From: Mastigamoeba balamuthi | Lineage: Eukaryota; Evosea; Mastigamoebida; Mastigamoebidae | Direction: 5' to 3' | Assembly: GCA_902651635.1 (NCBI GenBank) | Contig: CACRSC010000001.1 | Span: 190,733 to 254,732 of the forward strand | DNA: 64,000 bases | Shown: piece after piece, positions 1-10,321 of the stretch | How the letters are laid out: every line of letters starts with the position of its first letter | Position numbering within the stretch: position 1 is the first letter of the stretch | Position numbers and translations under genes: made by a program | The notes under the pieces: generated by a model | Databases searched by the model: none | The model's input: the letters and a program-made list of their open reading frames with translations, nothing else | What the model was told of the DNA's origin: nothing

Positions 1-1725
1 CCGTCGTCGCGAGCCTTCGCGACTCGGCGCGCGCCTGCTCGAGCTCCGCCGACGCCGCCTCGCTCTGCGCGACACTCTGGCTCCTGGCAGCCTCCACCGA
101 CGCCTCGACCTGTGCGCGCAGCTCCGTGACCTGGCGCTCCAGCTCCGCGGCGCGCGCCTCGGACCGCGTCCTGTGCTCCGCGAGCTCGCGCAGCTGCTTC
201 TCGCCCTCGGCGCGCGCCGCGGTGGCCTCCGCCAGAGCGCGCTCGGTCTCCTCGAGCTTGTTCACCGCCGCCCGCTCGCGCGCGAGCTCCGCCTCGAGCT
301 GCGCTGCCCTCGAGTCCGACGCGCTGCGCAGGTGCTCGCACTCGGCCTGCAGCTTGGCGATCTGGTCGTCCGACTGCCTCTTGGACTCGTCGGGCGCCGC
401 TGCGGCCGCGGCGGTGGCGACGACGGGGGCGGGCGACACGCCGGCAGAGACGACGTAGGGGGAGCTCGAGGGCGTCGGGTGCAGCGAGGCGCCGCCCGTG
501 GCCGCCTGGCGCAGGTAGCAGACGAGGACCATCATGCAGCTCTCGTCGACGCGGACGACGTCCTCTGCCGTCAGCACCTTGGGCACGCCCAGCTGCTCGT
601 GGGCGATTTCGAGAGCGCGCGTTGCGTTCTGCATCGCCGTCGCGGGCTGCAGCGACCGCGCGTCGGGTATGCTCCCCGGCACGATGGCGTCTGCGAGGGG
701 GGCGGGTCAGGCGGTGGCGGTGCTGCAGGGGCGGGTGCGTGTCGCACCGACGAGGGCGCATAGGGCGACGCCGTCGGCCCAGTCGGAATGGAAGTTCTTC
801 ACGCCGAGATCGGGGATCGTGGACTGCACCCAGTGCATCAGCATCGGGCGCACGCCGAGCAGGCTCGACGTGGACTCGCGCTGGGGCGCGCCTGCGACCG
901 CGGCGGGCAGCAGCGAGTCGCCGGTGGAGGCTGTGGGCGCGGCAGAGTGTGTCATGTGGTACCTGTGGCGGTTTCAAGAAAGCGCAAAGGAGGAGGGCAG
1001 GGAGAGGTGATGAGTCATGCTGACGTTGACCATTGAAACAGTCCAGTAAAAACAGTGCAAAACCCCAAGCAGGGTCAGGGAAGGGGGCAGGGGCGCATGG
1101 GGCGCACTTGCTGATCAGCGACCAGACCAGCGTCAGCACGATCTTCACGTCGCCCCGCAGCAGGTCCGCGGCCCCGATTCCCATGAGCTGTCCGAGAAAT
1201 CAGCGACACCATTGCGGCAATAAAGTCACAGAAGCACGGAGATACATGAAAAAAACCCCAAGCCGTGTGGGGGTCCCGCGCGCAAGAAACAGAGGGAGAC
1301 GAGCGATGCCTTGATGCCCTCGCTCATGCGCAGGAACTGCAGGCACGACTCGATGTTCTCCAGTTTCTGCGCCGTGTTGGTCGCCTTCTTGTTGTGCCGC
1401 AGCGTCTTGCCCGACAGCGTCTCGACGAGCGCGACGAGCGTCAGCCCGTCGGCCAGGTCCTTCGTCAGCTCCCGTATCTCCTGGGCGCCCTGCCCGCGCT
1501 TCTGCGCCCCACGGCCAGCGAGGGGGGAAAACCGCCTGGTCAGTGCCCCTGCAGTGGGCTCTGCAGCGCACACAGGGCGTTGCTCGGAAATACGCCGGCG
1601 GGGGTGACGGGAAAAAAAGGGGCGGTTGTATCCCCGCAGAGGGGCGCCGTCCGTGCCTTGAGCTGCTCGTTGCACCAGCGGCAGAAAACTGCCTGCTGGG
1701 TAGCCGCGTTGCTGCTGCTGATCAT
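1..1725 (-). CDS. Tandem calponin-homology (CH) coiled-coil protein, 3' end outside window
   Basis: Likely actin-binding cytoskeletal protein of the filamin/alpha-actinin class. The start is the ATG at 1725, followed closely by a CH1 opening (QAVFCRWCNEQLK). CH1 continues near 1520-1310 with LTKDLADGLTLVALVETLSG and KLENIESCLQFL, and a short exon near 1180-1090 gives the end of CH1. CH2 opens near 870 (LMHWVQSTIPDLGVKNF, then DWADGVALCALV), the usual layout of a two-CH actin-binding domain. After CH2 the frame runs to base 1 as a Glu/Ala/Arg-rich coiled coil (LQAECEHLRSASDSRAAQLE), so the C-terminus is missing here. The first intron has no clear GT donor beside the conserved block; AAG followed by GCACGG at about 1654 would be a GC-AG intron giving EQLKKRGQ. 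The family is clear; the exact paralogue is not. Confidence 0.8.
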
Positions 1726-2006
1726 CGGGAGGCCGCTGCGTGTGGGGGTGCCGGCTGACAGCTCCGCCTCGGGATGTTAGTGTTTTTATACGCTACAAAA
1801 ATGCAGAGTGTATTTATTACCCGAAGATACTCATATCAAGGGGCGGAGGTTGTGTCGGACGTTGGGGGAGGAGAAGTGCGGCACCAACCAGGGCAAGTGA
1901 GCGTTTTCGGATCACGAAGCGTCGTTTCATCATTCCGCACACAGTGCGGGGATGGCGGTGAGGGTTGGCGCAAAAAGTGGTAACCGGAGCGTTAAGGTCC
2001 TCTCTT
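1726..2006. other. Intergenic spacer between CH-protein start and nadB end
   Basis: About 280 bases holding the promoter side of the CH protein and the 3' end of the aspartate oxidase gene. It is more AT-rich than its neighbours around 1775-1850. I see no gene in it. Confidence 0.5.
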
Positions 2007-4350
2007 TTACAGGCCCCCGAAGAACGGAACTGGAGACACGGGAGGTATCGGCAGGGCGAGCCTGCTGTCCCTCGCGAACAGCTTGGGCGAGTCCGCGGGC
2101 ACGTTGATGCCGTGCGCGTGCAGCGGGGGCTCGCCGTACTCCTCCGTGTGCATGTCGCCGTCCTGCGGGGTGTAGCAGTACTCGTGGTTGACCGACAGCG
2201 GGCGGCGGAGCACAGTCAGCGTGATCCAGTTCTTGTCCTCGACCATCGACTTGTCCTCCTCCTCCGGCGGGTAGTCGGCGTTGTAGTTGAGCCCGATCGA
2301 CTGCTTGCGCGCCATCGCGCTGTCGATGATCATCTCCGCGACGCTCGACAGGTTGCGCAGCTCGATCAGGTCGCCAGTGATCGTGAACTGCGGGCAAACG
2401 AACAGACATAGGTCAGCGTGTGGGGTTTGAGGGCAGACAAGAGACGCAAGGCCCGACGCACGTTCCAGTAGTACTGCTCGATCTCGCGGCGGATGAGCAT
2501 GATGCGGTGCTTGGCGCGCTGGAGACGGCGGGTCGTGCGGAAGATGCCGACGTAGTCCCACATGAAGCGCCTGATCTCGTCCCAGTTGTGCGACAGCACG
2601 ACGAGCTCGTCCGAGTCGACGGCCTTGCCGGGCGTCCACGACGGCACGTAGGGCACCCAGCAGTTGGGCTCCGCGTCCGGGTCGTACGCCCTGGACCTCG
2701 CGGGCAGCGACGGGACCTGCAGGCTCGTGGCGATGGCGTGCTCGACGGCGCTGTACGACATGACGGTGCACTCGAGCAGCGAGTTGCTCGCGAGGCGGTT
2801 CGCTCCGTGCAGCCCCGTGCACGCGCACTCGCCGGCGGCGTACAGACGCGAGACGGTCGTGCAGCCGTTGGTGTCGGTGCGGATGCCGCCGCAGCAGTAG
2901 TGCGCCGCGGGGACGACGGGGATGGGCTGCTTGGCCATGTTGATGCCCAGCGACTCGAGCTTGGCGAAGATGTTGGGGAAGCGCTGGCGCAGGAACTCCT
3001 CTGTGTGGTGCGTGATGTCGAGGTAGACGCAGGGCTCGCCCGTGCGCTTGAGCTCCTTGTCGATGGCGCGGGCCACGACGTCGCGCGGCGCGAGGTCGCG
3101 CAGCGGGTGGTACCGCGACATGAACTCGACCAGCTCGCCGCTCTTGTTGCGGATCTTCAGGATGGCGTGCTCTCCACGCAGCGCCTCGCTGATCAGGAAG
3201 TTCTTGGCCTTGGGGTGGAACAGGCAGGTCGGGTGGAACTGCGAGGCGCGCAAGTGTAAGGACAAGCGCCGGTCTTTCCATGGGCTTTCTAGGCCTTTCC
3301 ATGGAAAGGGAAGAGCAGGATTCCGGGAAGGGGGCGAGAATAACCCGGCACAAATCCCGTGTGGAAAAGGATTATGAGACGGGGGCGGGAAAGCGAGTGC
3401 GCTTCGCAAACACACCTGGAAAAACTCCATGCTGGCGATCTCTGCAAACGCACGCCACGCCATGGCGATGCCGTCACCCGTGGCGCCGTCGGGGTTCGTC
3501 GTGTAGAGGTACACCTTGCCGGCGCCCCCGGTCGCCAGCAGCGTCGTGCGGGCCAGGAACGTCCTGACGCGCGCGCCGTCCCTGTCGAGCACGTAGGCGC
3601 CCAGGCAGATGTTCTCGCCCGACCACCCCATGCGCCGCGTGTTGATGAGGTCGACGGCGATGTGGTGCTTGTAGACGTGGATGCGGTCCGACCTCTTCTC
3701 GATCGCCGCGTGCAGCGCGCGCATCACCTCGGCGCCCGTGATGTCGCCCGCGTGCATGATGCGCCTCGCGCTGTGCCCTCCCTCGCGCCCCAGGTCGTAC
3801 TCGACCTTGCCCGCGCCCTCCTTGCCCTCCTTGTTCTCCTCTGCGCGCGTGCCCACCAGCGTCAGAGGGCGCCCCGTCTCGCGAGCCCACGCGGCCACAC
3901 ACACGCAAAGTGCGAATCACTACGTGCCGTGGTGGCGCGTGGTGAACTCGACGCCGTAGTTGATGAGGTCCTGCATGCGGGCGGGCGCGTTGCGGACAAT
4001 GTGCTCGACGGCCCTCCTGTCGCAGAGGCCCGCCCCAGCCACCAGCTTCACCGGTGCGTTTCCCCGGTGAGGAGCCGGGTCCGGAGCGTGCTGACGTGGC
4101 GGGGAACACGGGGACCGGAGGGGCGTACCGTGTCCTGGATGTGGGACTCGAACGTGTCGGTGGGCAGCGTCTTGGCGGCGATGCCGCCCTGCGCGTGCGT
4201 GGTGTTGGCGTCCTCGATGTCGTTCTTGGTGATGAGCGAGACGGTGCAGCCGCGCTCGTACGCCTTGAGGGCGCCGAACAGGCCCGCGAGGCCCGACCCG
4301 ATGATCAGGAAGTCCGACAACACTGCCTCGCTGTGCTCGGCGTCGCTCAT
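2007..4350 (-). CDS. nadB: L-aspartate oxidase (NadB-type flavoprotein)
   Basis: Oxidises L-aspartate to iminoaspartate, the first step of the aspartate route to quinolinate and NAD. The ATG at 4350 starts MSDAEHSEAV, followed at once by an FAD-binding Rossmann motif (LIIGSGLAGLFGALKAY) and THAQGGIAA. Later exons carry HSARRIMHAGDITG, LLATGGAGKVYLYTTNP, FHPT with LISEALRGEHA (active-site region), and AAHYCCGGIRTDTNGCT followed by GLHGANRLASNSLLECTV, a hallmark of NadB. A helical C-terminal domain ends with HEYCYTPQDGD and stops at 2007. About five coding blocks are separated by short introns; the junction near 3915 is not resolved. Succinate dehydrogenase and fumarate reductase share the fold, but the NSLLEC block and the overall length (about 560 residues) favour aspartate oxidase. 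No targeting peptide is evident, so I infer a cytosolic enzyme. NadA is not in this window. Confidence 0.9.
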
Positions 4351-4522
4351 TCTTGTCTCGGAGGGGAGCGGAGGGGGGCTCTGGGGTCTGAGGGTGGGTT
4401 GGGGTTTGGCTCTGTGCCCTGTGAGAGGCTGAGGCTCTCTCAGAGATGAGAAAACGCGGTTTGTGCCTTTTCAAGATCCAATGCGCCGGAGGATATCGGA
4501 GGAGGGGGCGAGATATCTGCGC

Positions 4523-4780
4523 TCAATCGTCAGGCATAGTCACCTTTCTACTGAGCTGAGTCGGCGCCGCGTCACTGTTCTGAGCAGCTTCCCCGACCTT
4601 CTTGGTTCCATCCAGGAGAAATCCTGTCAGGAGCGGGATGCATTTCATTGCCATTACCGCGGAGGATGAGCCGTGGACGACCAGCGGCGGACGGTCCATG
4701 CCAACGGCGACCACCCCGCGCACTGTCGCCCCTTGCTGCCCCGCGAGTAAGAAAGAAAAACAGAGAACCGCAGCAGTCAC
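4523..4780 (-). CDS. Possible small protein of about 70-85 residues, unrecognised
   Basis: A short open frame in the gap between the ODR4 stop and the aspartate oxidase start. It reads VRGVVAVGMDRPPLVVHGSS and later LLTGFLLDGTKKVGEAAQ, ending at TGA 4523-4525. The frame is open from a GTG at 4780; the first ATG inside gives MDRPPLVVHGSS. A possible 5' exon with an ATG at 4839 could join through a GT-AG intron of about 60 nt. The alternating hydrophobic pattern is loosely like a small Roadblock/LC7-type protein, but I see no diagnostic motif and do not assign a function. Confidence 0.3.
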   Translation of the reverse strand: MTAAVLCFSFLLAGQQGATVRGVVAVGMDRPPLVVHGSSSAVMAMKCIPLLTGFLLDGTKKVGEAAQNSDAAPTQLSRKVTMPDD

Positions 4781-4874
4781 AGCTTTTTCTAATCAACTGT
4801 GATCAGGGGAAAAGAACAACCCAGAACAACGGAAATCATCAACGAGGTGGCTGGTGCAGGCCACACAGCTCTCC

Positions 4875-6130
4875 TTACATCGCTACCAACACCGCTGCCG
4901 CGACGGCGACAACAGCAGCCACAGCCGCCAGAGCAATAAAGCACACAGGCGGTCTCGCGGCAGGCGCTGCCGCGCTCTGTCTCGCCGCCGGTGCCACAGC
5001 GGCGTCCGAGGCCCCAGCGACCAGCTCGAGCAGCTTCCACTCGGCAGCCTGGCCCTCCACGCCCACCATCGCCAGCGCCCTGTCCTGGCAGTCCATGACA
5101 GTCTCGCCCCTCGACAGCAAGTCCGTCAGGAGCGTTCCACACGCCAGCGGCCTCACCGCACGCCCGGCCAGGGCGAACTCGGAGCAGGCGCCCTCCTTGC
5201 TGCCCTCCTGCTCGCCAGCCGCCAGCTCCCACCGCGCAGCGACGGTGGACTCGGCGTCGCCCACGAGCCACTTGACCGCCTGCGACAGCTCGGCGTCCTC
5301 GTGCGCCACGGCGAGCGCCACGGCAGCGCCCCTGAACGTCGCCGGCGCTGCCTGCTGGTTGGCCGCGGGGGCGTCATAGGGGTCGGCGGGCGCGAGGAAC
5401 TCGACGCAGTGCCACGAGGCCTGCGCGGGCACGTCCCGCACTCGCGCCTGCGCGTCGAACAGCGACCCGTCGACGCACCACGCGAGCTCCCTGAGCCTGC
5501 CCGTTGCCTTGGCGAACGTCTCCTTGGCCACCTTCGCCAGCCACGCCGCCTGGGGGCGCACGCAACGTCAGCACCGCAGTGCGAGGCAACGCAACGAGCA
5601 GATCAACAGCGCACCTGCGGGTCGCCGGACGGCCGGGGGGCACAGGGCACGCGGCTGCACTGCGAGGCGGGGAGCGAGCACGAGAAGACCCTGAACTGTG
5701 ACGACAGGTCCGCCAGGGACACGCGGGCGCCGTCCTCGCCCTCGAGCTTGGCCGCGCACGAGTGCACGACGGCGGCGCCCGCGGGGCGGCACTGGCGCAG
5801 CGCCTCCCGCTGCGCAGCGGTCAGCGCCCCGCGCCGCGCCACGTAGAGGCCGACGACCTCGAGGCCGCCGGGCAGCATCTCGGAGACCTGAGCGGCGTGC
5901 TCGGCGACCCACGACGGGGACCAGACGCCGGCGAACGCGGGGGCGGGAAGGGACGGCGCGGACTCGCTGGGGAGCTGCTCGCTGGGCGTCGGGGCGCAGT
6001 GGACGACAAGGGCGCGCTGGGGCGCAAGGCGCTGCCCGATCAGGAGCCCGATGGCCGGCGTGGCGTCTGCAAGAGAGTCGGGCTGCGCACGGAGCGAATC
6101 GGCGCAGCGCTGGTCAACAACAACCTCCAT
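4875..6130 (-). CDS. ODR4: ODR4 homologue (tail-anchored ER protein)
   Basis: ODR-4 family proteins help folding or trafficking of GPCRs and partner UFSP2 at the ER. The ATG is at 6128-6130. The N-terminal half has IGLLIGQRLAPQRALVVHCA and then the family signature WVAEHAAQVSEMLPGGLEVV, which matches the metazoan WATEHACQVSRMLPGGL block. A short intron near 5605-5560 joins the second half. The protein ends with a hydrophobic helix (FIALAAVAAVVAVAAAVLV) immediately before the stop at 4875, as expected for the C-terminal anchor of ODR4. Length is about 400 residues, close to the human protein. The intergenic region to the divergent gene at 6360 is about 230 bases. Assignment rests on the signature, order and tail anchor. 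Confidence 0.85.
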
Positions 6131-6359
6131 GGATGGGTGGGGTGTTCAGCACAGAATCTAGCCAAACAATATCCCGTGACACCACATATCTGACCCTTGT
6201 CAGGCGAGGAGTACCCCGTTGCTACCTGCCTTGCTTCATAAGCTCTGCGGTACTAGTGCAACGGCTCCACAATCGATTTTGCATCTGCCATCCAGAGATC
6301 ATGAGGGAACAGCGAGATTCTGGTGGTGTTCAAATATTACGCGCCACATTTTGCGGGCG

Positions 6360-7522
6360 ATGGGGGAGCAACTCGTGCGACGCCTGCTGCGACAAAGAGA
6401 GCTGGCGCGAGCAAGCAGCTCCCGCGCCGCCCAGTATCCAGTCGATCCCGACGACATCGACCTCCTCTTCCCCTCCCCTCTGCCGTCCCTCAACGCTGAG
6501 CGGCCCGCTGGTCCCCGGCCCCGTTCGCAGCCGCCACAGCGGCCACCGCCCGGCCAGCAGCAGCCAGGGTCTCTGTACGACCGCTGCGCACAGTGGCAGG
6601 AAGCCCGCAGGACGAAGCTGTCGCTGCTGCAGGAGGACATCGAGCGGCAGCAGTCGGCCCACTGCACGTTTGCTCCGTTCGGGTCTGCGCCCCAGCCAGC
6701 GGCAAGCCACCGGGCGTCGCAGAGGCTGTACCGCGACTACCTCGCGCGCCAGCAGCGGGAGGAGGCTGTCCTCGCGGAGCGAGCCAGGAGGGAGCAAGAG
6801 GAGCTTGCCAGGTCCCGCAGCACACGCCGCTACAACGCGTCCTCTGTTGCCCAGCTCGCACAGCCGCGCACGGCTCCCCAGAGCCGAGGGGAGCAGGAGG
6901 CGTGCTGTAGCTGCCAGCAGCGGTCAGTGCTGCTGGGTCCAGGAGAACTCGAGGAATTTCTGCGGAGGCAGCAAACGTACGAGGAGAAGAGAGCTGTGTC
7001 GCGCCACAGGCTCGAGGAGGCGCTGCAGCCGTGGCAGTGGCCAGGAGACCGGCCCTCAGAGTCGCGGCTGCCCAGGGAACCCTCTGTAAAGGTCGCCCTG
7101 CCGTTCGAGGGCAGAGTGGAGTTGGCCCTGCGCCGGACTCGCAGAAGCGCGCAGGAGACGTCAGAGATCATCGAAGGCCTGGACGACTCGGTTCTGAGCG
7201 CCCCTGCTCCGCTGAAGTCGCCTTGGGAAAGGCCGTTTTCCCATTCGTTGTCAGCCCGGCCATGCCGCGTGCCACCAACCAAGGAGCAGTCCGGCGAGAG
7301 GCGGCCAGAGTCCAATCGCACGGGCGTTCTGCGTCTGCTCAGCGAGCCAGAGACTTTCAGTGTCCGAATGGAGGTACTCACCTGCGGTAAATCCGAGAGA
7401 CTGAGAACGTCTGTCAGGAACGAGCGGCGGCGGAGAACCGAAGGAGAGCAGCTCTCCGCGAGGCTGCAGACAAGGAGCGTATGAAAGAGTGCACGTTCAC
7501 GCCAAAGATAAACAAACGATAG
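6360..7522 (+). CDS. Coiled-coil protein with CTFxP motifs, function unknown
   Basis: The ATG at 6360 starts MGEQLVRRLLRQRELARASS. The protein is Arg/Glu/Gln-rich with predicted helical stretches (LARQQREEAVLAERARREQE) and Pro-rich segments. A motif CTFAPFG near 6663 is echoed at the C-terminus by ECTFTPKINKR, ending at TAG 7520-7522. The last exon is joined through a clean 44-nt intron (7374-7417, GTACTC to GTCAG); without it the frame ends early at 7484, whereas splicing gives EERAAAENRRRAALREAADK. CTF.P.IN motifs recur in coiled-coil, often cytoskeletal or ciliary, proteins of protists, so a cytoskeletal role is possible but unproven. It converges with the K+ channel gene, whose stop is 80 bases away. 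Confidence 0.75.
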
Positions 7523-7601
7523 CACAGATGCGGACGATCGAAACAAATGTGGTCTCATCACTTGGTTGCTGGCCTGCCGTGAAGGCCCATGCCCTGAATC
7601 T

Positions 7602-9019
7602 GTCACACGTTGTCGACGTTGCCAGTCTGCGTTGCGCCCGCACTATTGCCAGCAGGGGCGTCACCGGCAGTGCGTGCTTGTGGCGACATCGAGGGAGAAG
7701 TCGAGTTGTCCGAGGACGAACTCCCCTTGCCTTTGCGTATTTGCCTTGCTCGTGCAATGGCTTTTTCGAACCTGCACGAGTGTTGAGTAACGGGGCGAGC
7801 ACAGTGCTGGTCCCGTACATGTTGCCTGCCACGTCTGCCAGCTGCATCGCCTCGGCCTTCTTTGTGGTCGCCGCGAGCAGTTTCTCGAACTCTTCGAGCA
7901 GCTCTGTCGTCGGGCTCAGGAGCGCATCAGAGCTCGTCTTGAGGTCCGACGACGTGAGGCTCTCCCGGGAGGGGTTGCCCTTGGCGGCGTCCTTCTCCGC
8001 CGACTGGCGTTCCTTGCGGAACCTCGCGATGTTCACCTTGGTGACCTGCGTGCGCAGCTTCTCCATGTTGTGCAGCGCACTGGACGCCGCACGTAAGGCC
8101 CGCATGCGGGGGGAGCGAGGGCAGAGGAGGCGCACTGCTTGCTGATGAGCCCCCCGATGCTGCCGAGCACAGCGGCGATGACGCCGAGGCCCAGCAGGAT
8201 CATGACGATCGCCGTCGCGCGCCCCCTGTCCGTCTTGGGGCTCACGTCGCCGTACCCGATCGTCGTCAGCGTCACCCAGCAGTAGTAGAAGCTGCGGAAG
8301 TAGTCCCAGTCCTCGATGGCCGAGAAGATGCCGGCGAACCCCAGCAGCAGCGCGACGAACGTGATGAACGTGCTCACCAGCCGCGCCTGCAGGCCGATCT
8401 TGTGCCACACCATCGCCACCTTCTCGCGCACGGGCTTGGTGGCGCTGTCCATGACTCCCCCGAACGCGTCCAGCGCGCCCCCTGCGCCCGCCACCGCCGC
8501 CCCCTTCTTGGCCGACATCGCCATGAACGTCAGCGCGGCCTTCGGGCGGGGGAAAGGGGGTTTGGAAGCCGGGTCAGTTTTCAGGGCAGTTGAACAAAGA
8601 TCAACGGGACAGAGGGCTGGGGAACGTACGTGTGTCCTGCGGCTGACCATCTCGGTGTTGCGCTCGACGGAGCGGATCAGCGTGTGGGCGACGAGTCCCA
8701 CGGTCCACGCGAGGACACCGAAGCCCAGCACCGAGTAGACGATGACGAAGGCGCGGCCGCCGTCGGTCTGCGGCGAGATGTCGCCGTAGCCGACGGAGCT
8801 GATGGTGACGGTGCAGAAGTAGACGGCGTTGCTGTAGGTCCAGACGGCGGTCGTGTTGGTCGCCTCGCGCTCGTGGGGCTCCTCGATGGCGCGGATGACG
8901 ACGCCGCCGACGAGCAGCACCGCCACGAGGACCAGGCACGCGGTGAAGAGCTGCCACGTGACGCTGCTGGGCACGAACCACGAGGCGCACTCGTAGCACT
9001 GCGAGCTCTTCTTCCCCAT
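7602..9019 (-). CDS. Two-pore-domain potassium channel (K2P-like)
   Basis: Integral membrane K+ leak-type channel subunit with two pore loops. The ATG at 9017-9019 starts MGKKSSQCYECASW. TM1 is VLVAVLLVGGVVI; pore 1 contains TISSVGYGD, then TM2 (VLGFGVLAWTVGLVAHTL). After an intron (8629-8540, GTACGT to GAAG) comes ARLVSTFITFVALLLGFAG (TM3), pore 2 with TLTTIGYGD, and TM4 (AIVMILLGLGVIAAVLG). The cytosolic tail is about 130 residues, Lys/Glu-rich, then Ser-rich. A 47-nt intron (7818-7772, GTACGG to GTGCAG) joins GNM to FEKAIARARQIRKGK and the tail ends NVDNV at TGA 7602-7604. Reading on without that intron would overlap the neighbouring coiled-coil gene, so I prefer the spliced end. Confidence 0.88.
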
Positions 9020-9314
9020 CAGATTCCTTAGAAGAATGTCCCCAACCGTCCAGATATTCGTCAGATCTGGTAACTGCTGACGCCAAACCGGAGCTCCGCC
9101 CTGCGCACCATCTTCCCCCGCCGTCTACCCGAAAGAACCGAATAACGCCACCCCCACATGTGCTGCATGCTCGGACAGGGACGACGAGGGAGGTTCAAAA
9201 ATGAACAGTCCGCCTGCGCGCTTCGAAGATAGCGGCGCGGAATCAGGCACAATATCGACAATATCGGGAAATATCAAGCAAGGTGCACTAATCTTCAACG
9301 CCTAACCGACCCTA
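9020..9314. promoter_or_regulatory. Divergent promoter region of K2P channel and GTPase genes
   Basis: About 295 bases between two divergent starts. It holds AGATATT near 9051 and a TGACGCCA site at 9078-9085 (one mismatch to TGACGTCA) on the channel side. On the GTPase side it holds three ATATCG/AATATC words at about 9250-9275, 40-65 bases before the ATG. These AT words stand out in otherwise GC-rich DNA and recur near other starts. Promoter function is inferred. Confidence 0.4.
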
Positions 9315-10293
9315 ATGTCCGAGGCCCCTGCGGCGCTCCCGTCCCAGCAGACGCCATCGCTGGCCCCGTACCCCTCGCGCCCGATGGGCCACGCGCGCGT
9401 CAGCCGCTCCCGCCCGCTGCCGCAGCCCGCGCCGCCGCCGCCGCCCTCGCCGCACGGCGCCGCCGAGCCCGAGCGCGTGGGCCTGGAGCTGCAGCTGCAG
9501 GTCGCCGTCGTCGGCTCGGGCGGCTGCGGCAAGACGTCGCTGCTGCGCAGGTTCACGGAGGACGCCTTCGACGACTGCGTGGCCCCCACGGCGGACGTCG
9601 ACTGGAAGTCGCGCGCCGTCACGTTCGGGTCGTCGCGCATCACGCTCAGACTCGTGAGCCGCCCCCCTCGCTTCTTCGCCACGCCCAGCCGAGTCCTGCC
9701 ACCGCGTCACGCATATCTCACCTCCCCTCGCCCCATCTGGCCCTCTCTCGTCGCAGTGGGACACGCCAAGTCACGACGAACGGGTACGATTCTGCGTCTC
9801 GCCCGCAAACTCGGGGGTCGATTTCCCTGCGATCCGTGTTTGCTGAGATCTCTGCCACTGCAGGACCTTCTGCGCCACGTATGCGGCTCGCTTCACGGAC
9901 TGGTCGTCGCGTCAGTTTTCTGCGCACTCCCTGCCCCCTCGGACAAAATCCGGTAACCGTACTCAAAACCGGAACGTGATGCGCTTGCTCTCCATCAGGT
10001 TCGACCTGACGTCCGCGGAGTCGTACGCACAGGCGAAAACGAGGTTCGCGGAGCTGCTGCGAGAGCAGGCGGACATCCCCTGCTGCGCGCTGGTGGGGTG
10101 CAAGAGCGACCTGCTGGGCGCGATACAGCGCGGGGTGGCCGCCGCGACCGCGTCCGAGTTTGCCGCGTGCAGTATGTACGGCGGGCTCTACACAGAGGCG
10201 AGCGCCAAGACGTCGGCTAACGTCGAGTCTCTGTTCATGTCTCTGGCGCACAACATCATGAAGAGGTGCGCGGACGCAGCAGCCGCGCCGTAA
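9315..10293 (+). CDS. Ras-superfamily GTPase, apparently the N-terminal half of a fusion with G1P dehydrogenase
   Basis: The ATG at 9315 starts a Pro-rich leader of about 60 residues, then a GTPase core: P-loop AVVGSGGCGKTSLLRRF (GxxxxGKT), a noncanonical G3 (WDTPSHDER instead of WDTAGQ), G4 region ALVGCKSDLL (CKSD in place of NKxD) and G5 YTEASAKTS. At least two introns lie between the switch I region and FDLTSAESY; one ends at CATCAG 10008, but the joins around 9780-9960 are ambiguous. Read without splicing, the frame stops at 10291-10293. A GTGCGC...CCCAG intron at 10266-10321 (56 nt) instead leads in frame into the dehydrogenase downstream, which has no ATG of its own. Closest in style to Rab/Ras proteins; the altered G3 and G4 suggest unusual nucleotide handling. 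Confidence 0.75.
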
Positions 10294-10321
10294 CTGACGC
10301 AAAACGCGGCGGCGTTCCCAG

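Noticed and set aside
2420-3259. Plus-strand open frame opposite aspartate oxidase
   Set aside because: Shadow frame; Arg/Ala/Val bias and no domain.
7497-7601. Longer C-terminus for the K+ channel overlapping the coiled-coil gene
   Set aside because: The unspliced frame is Arg-rich and unlike a channel tail; a 47-nt GT-AG intron gives a natural Lys/Ser-rich tail and avoids overlap.
10266-10268. Independent start of the G1P dehydrogenase at 10266
   Set aside because: The codon is GTG inside the GTPase reading frame and coincides with a GTGCGC splice donor.
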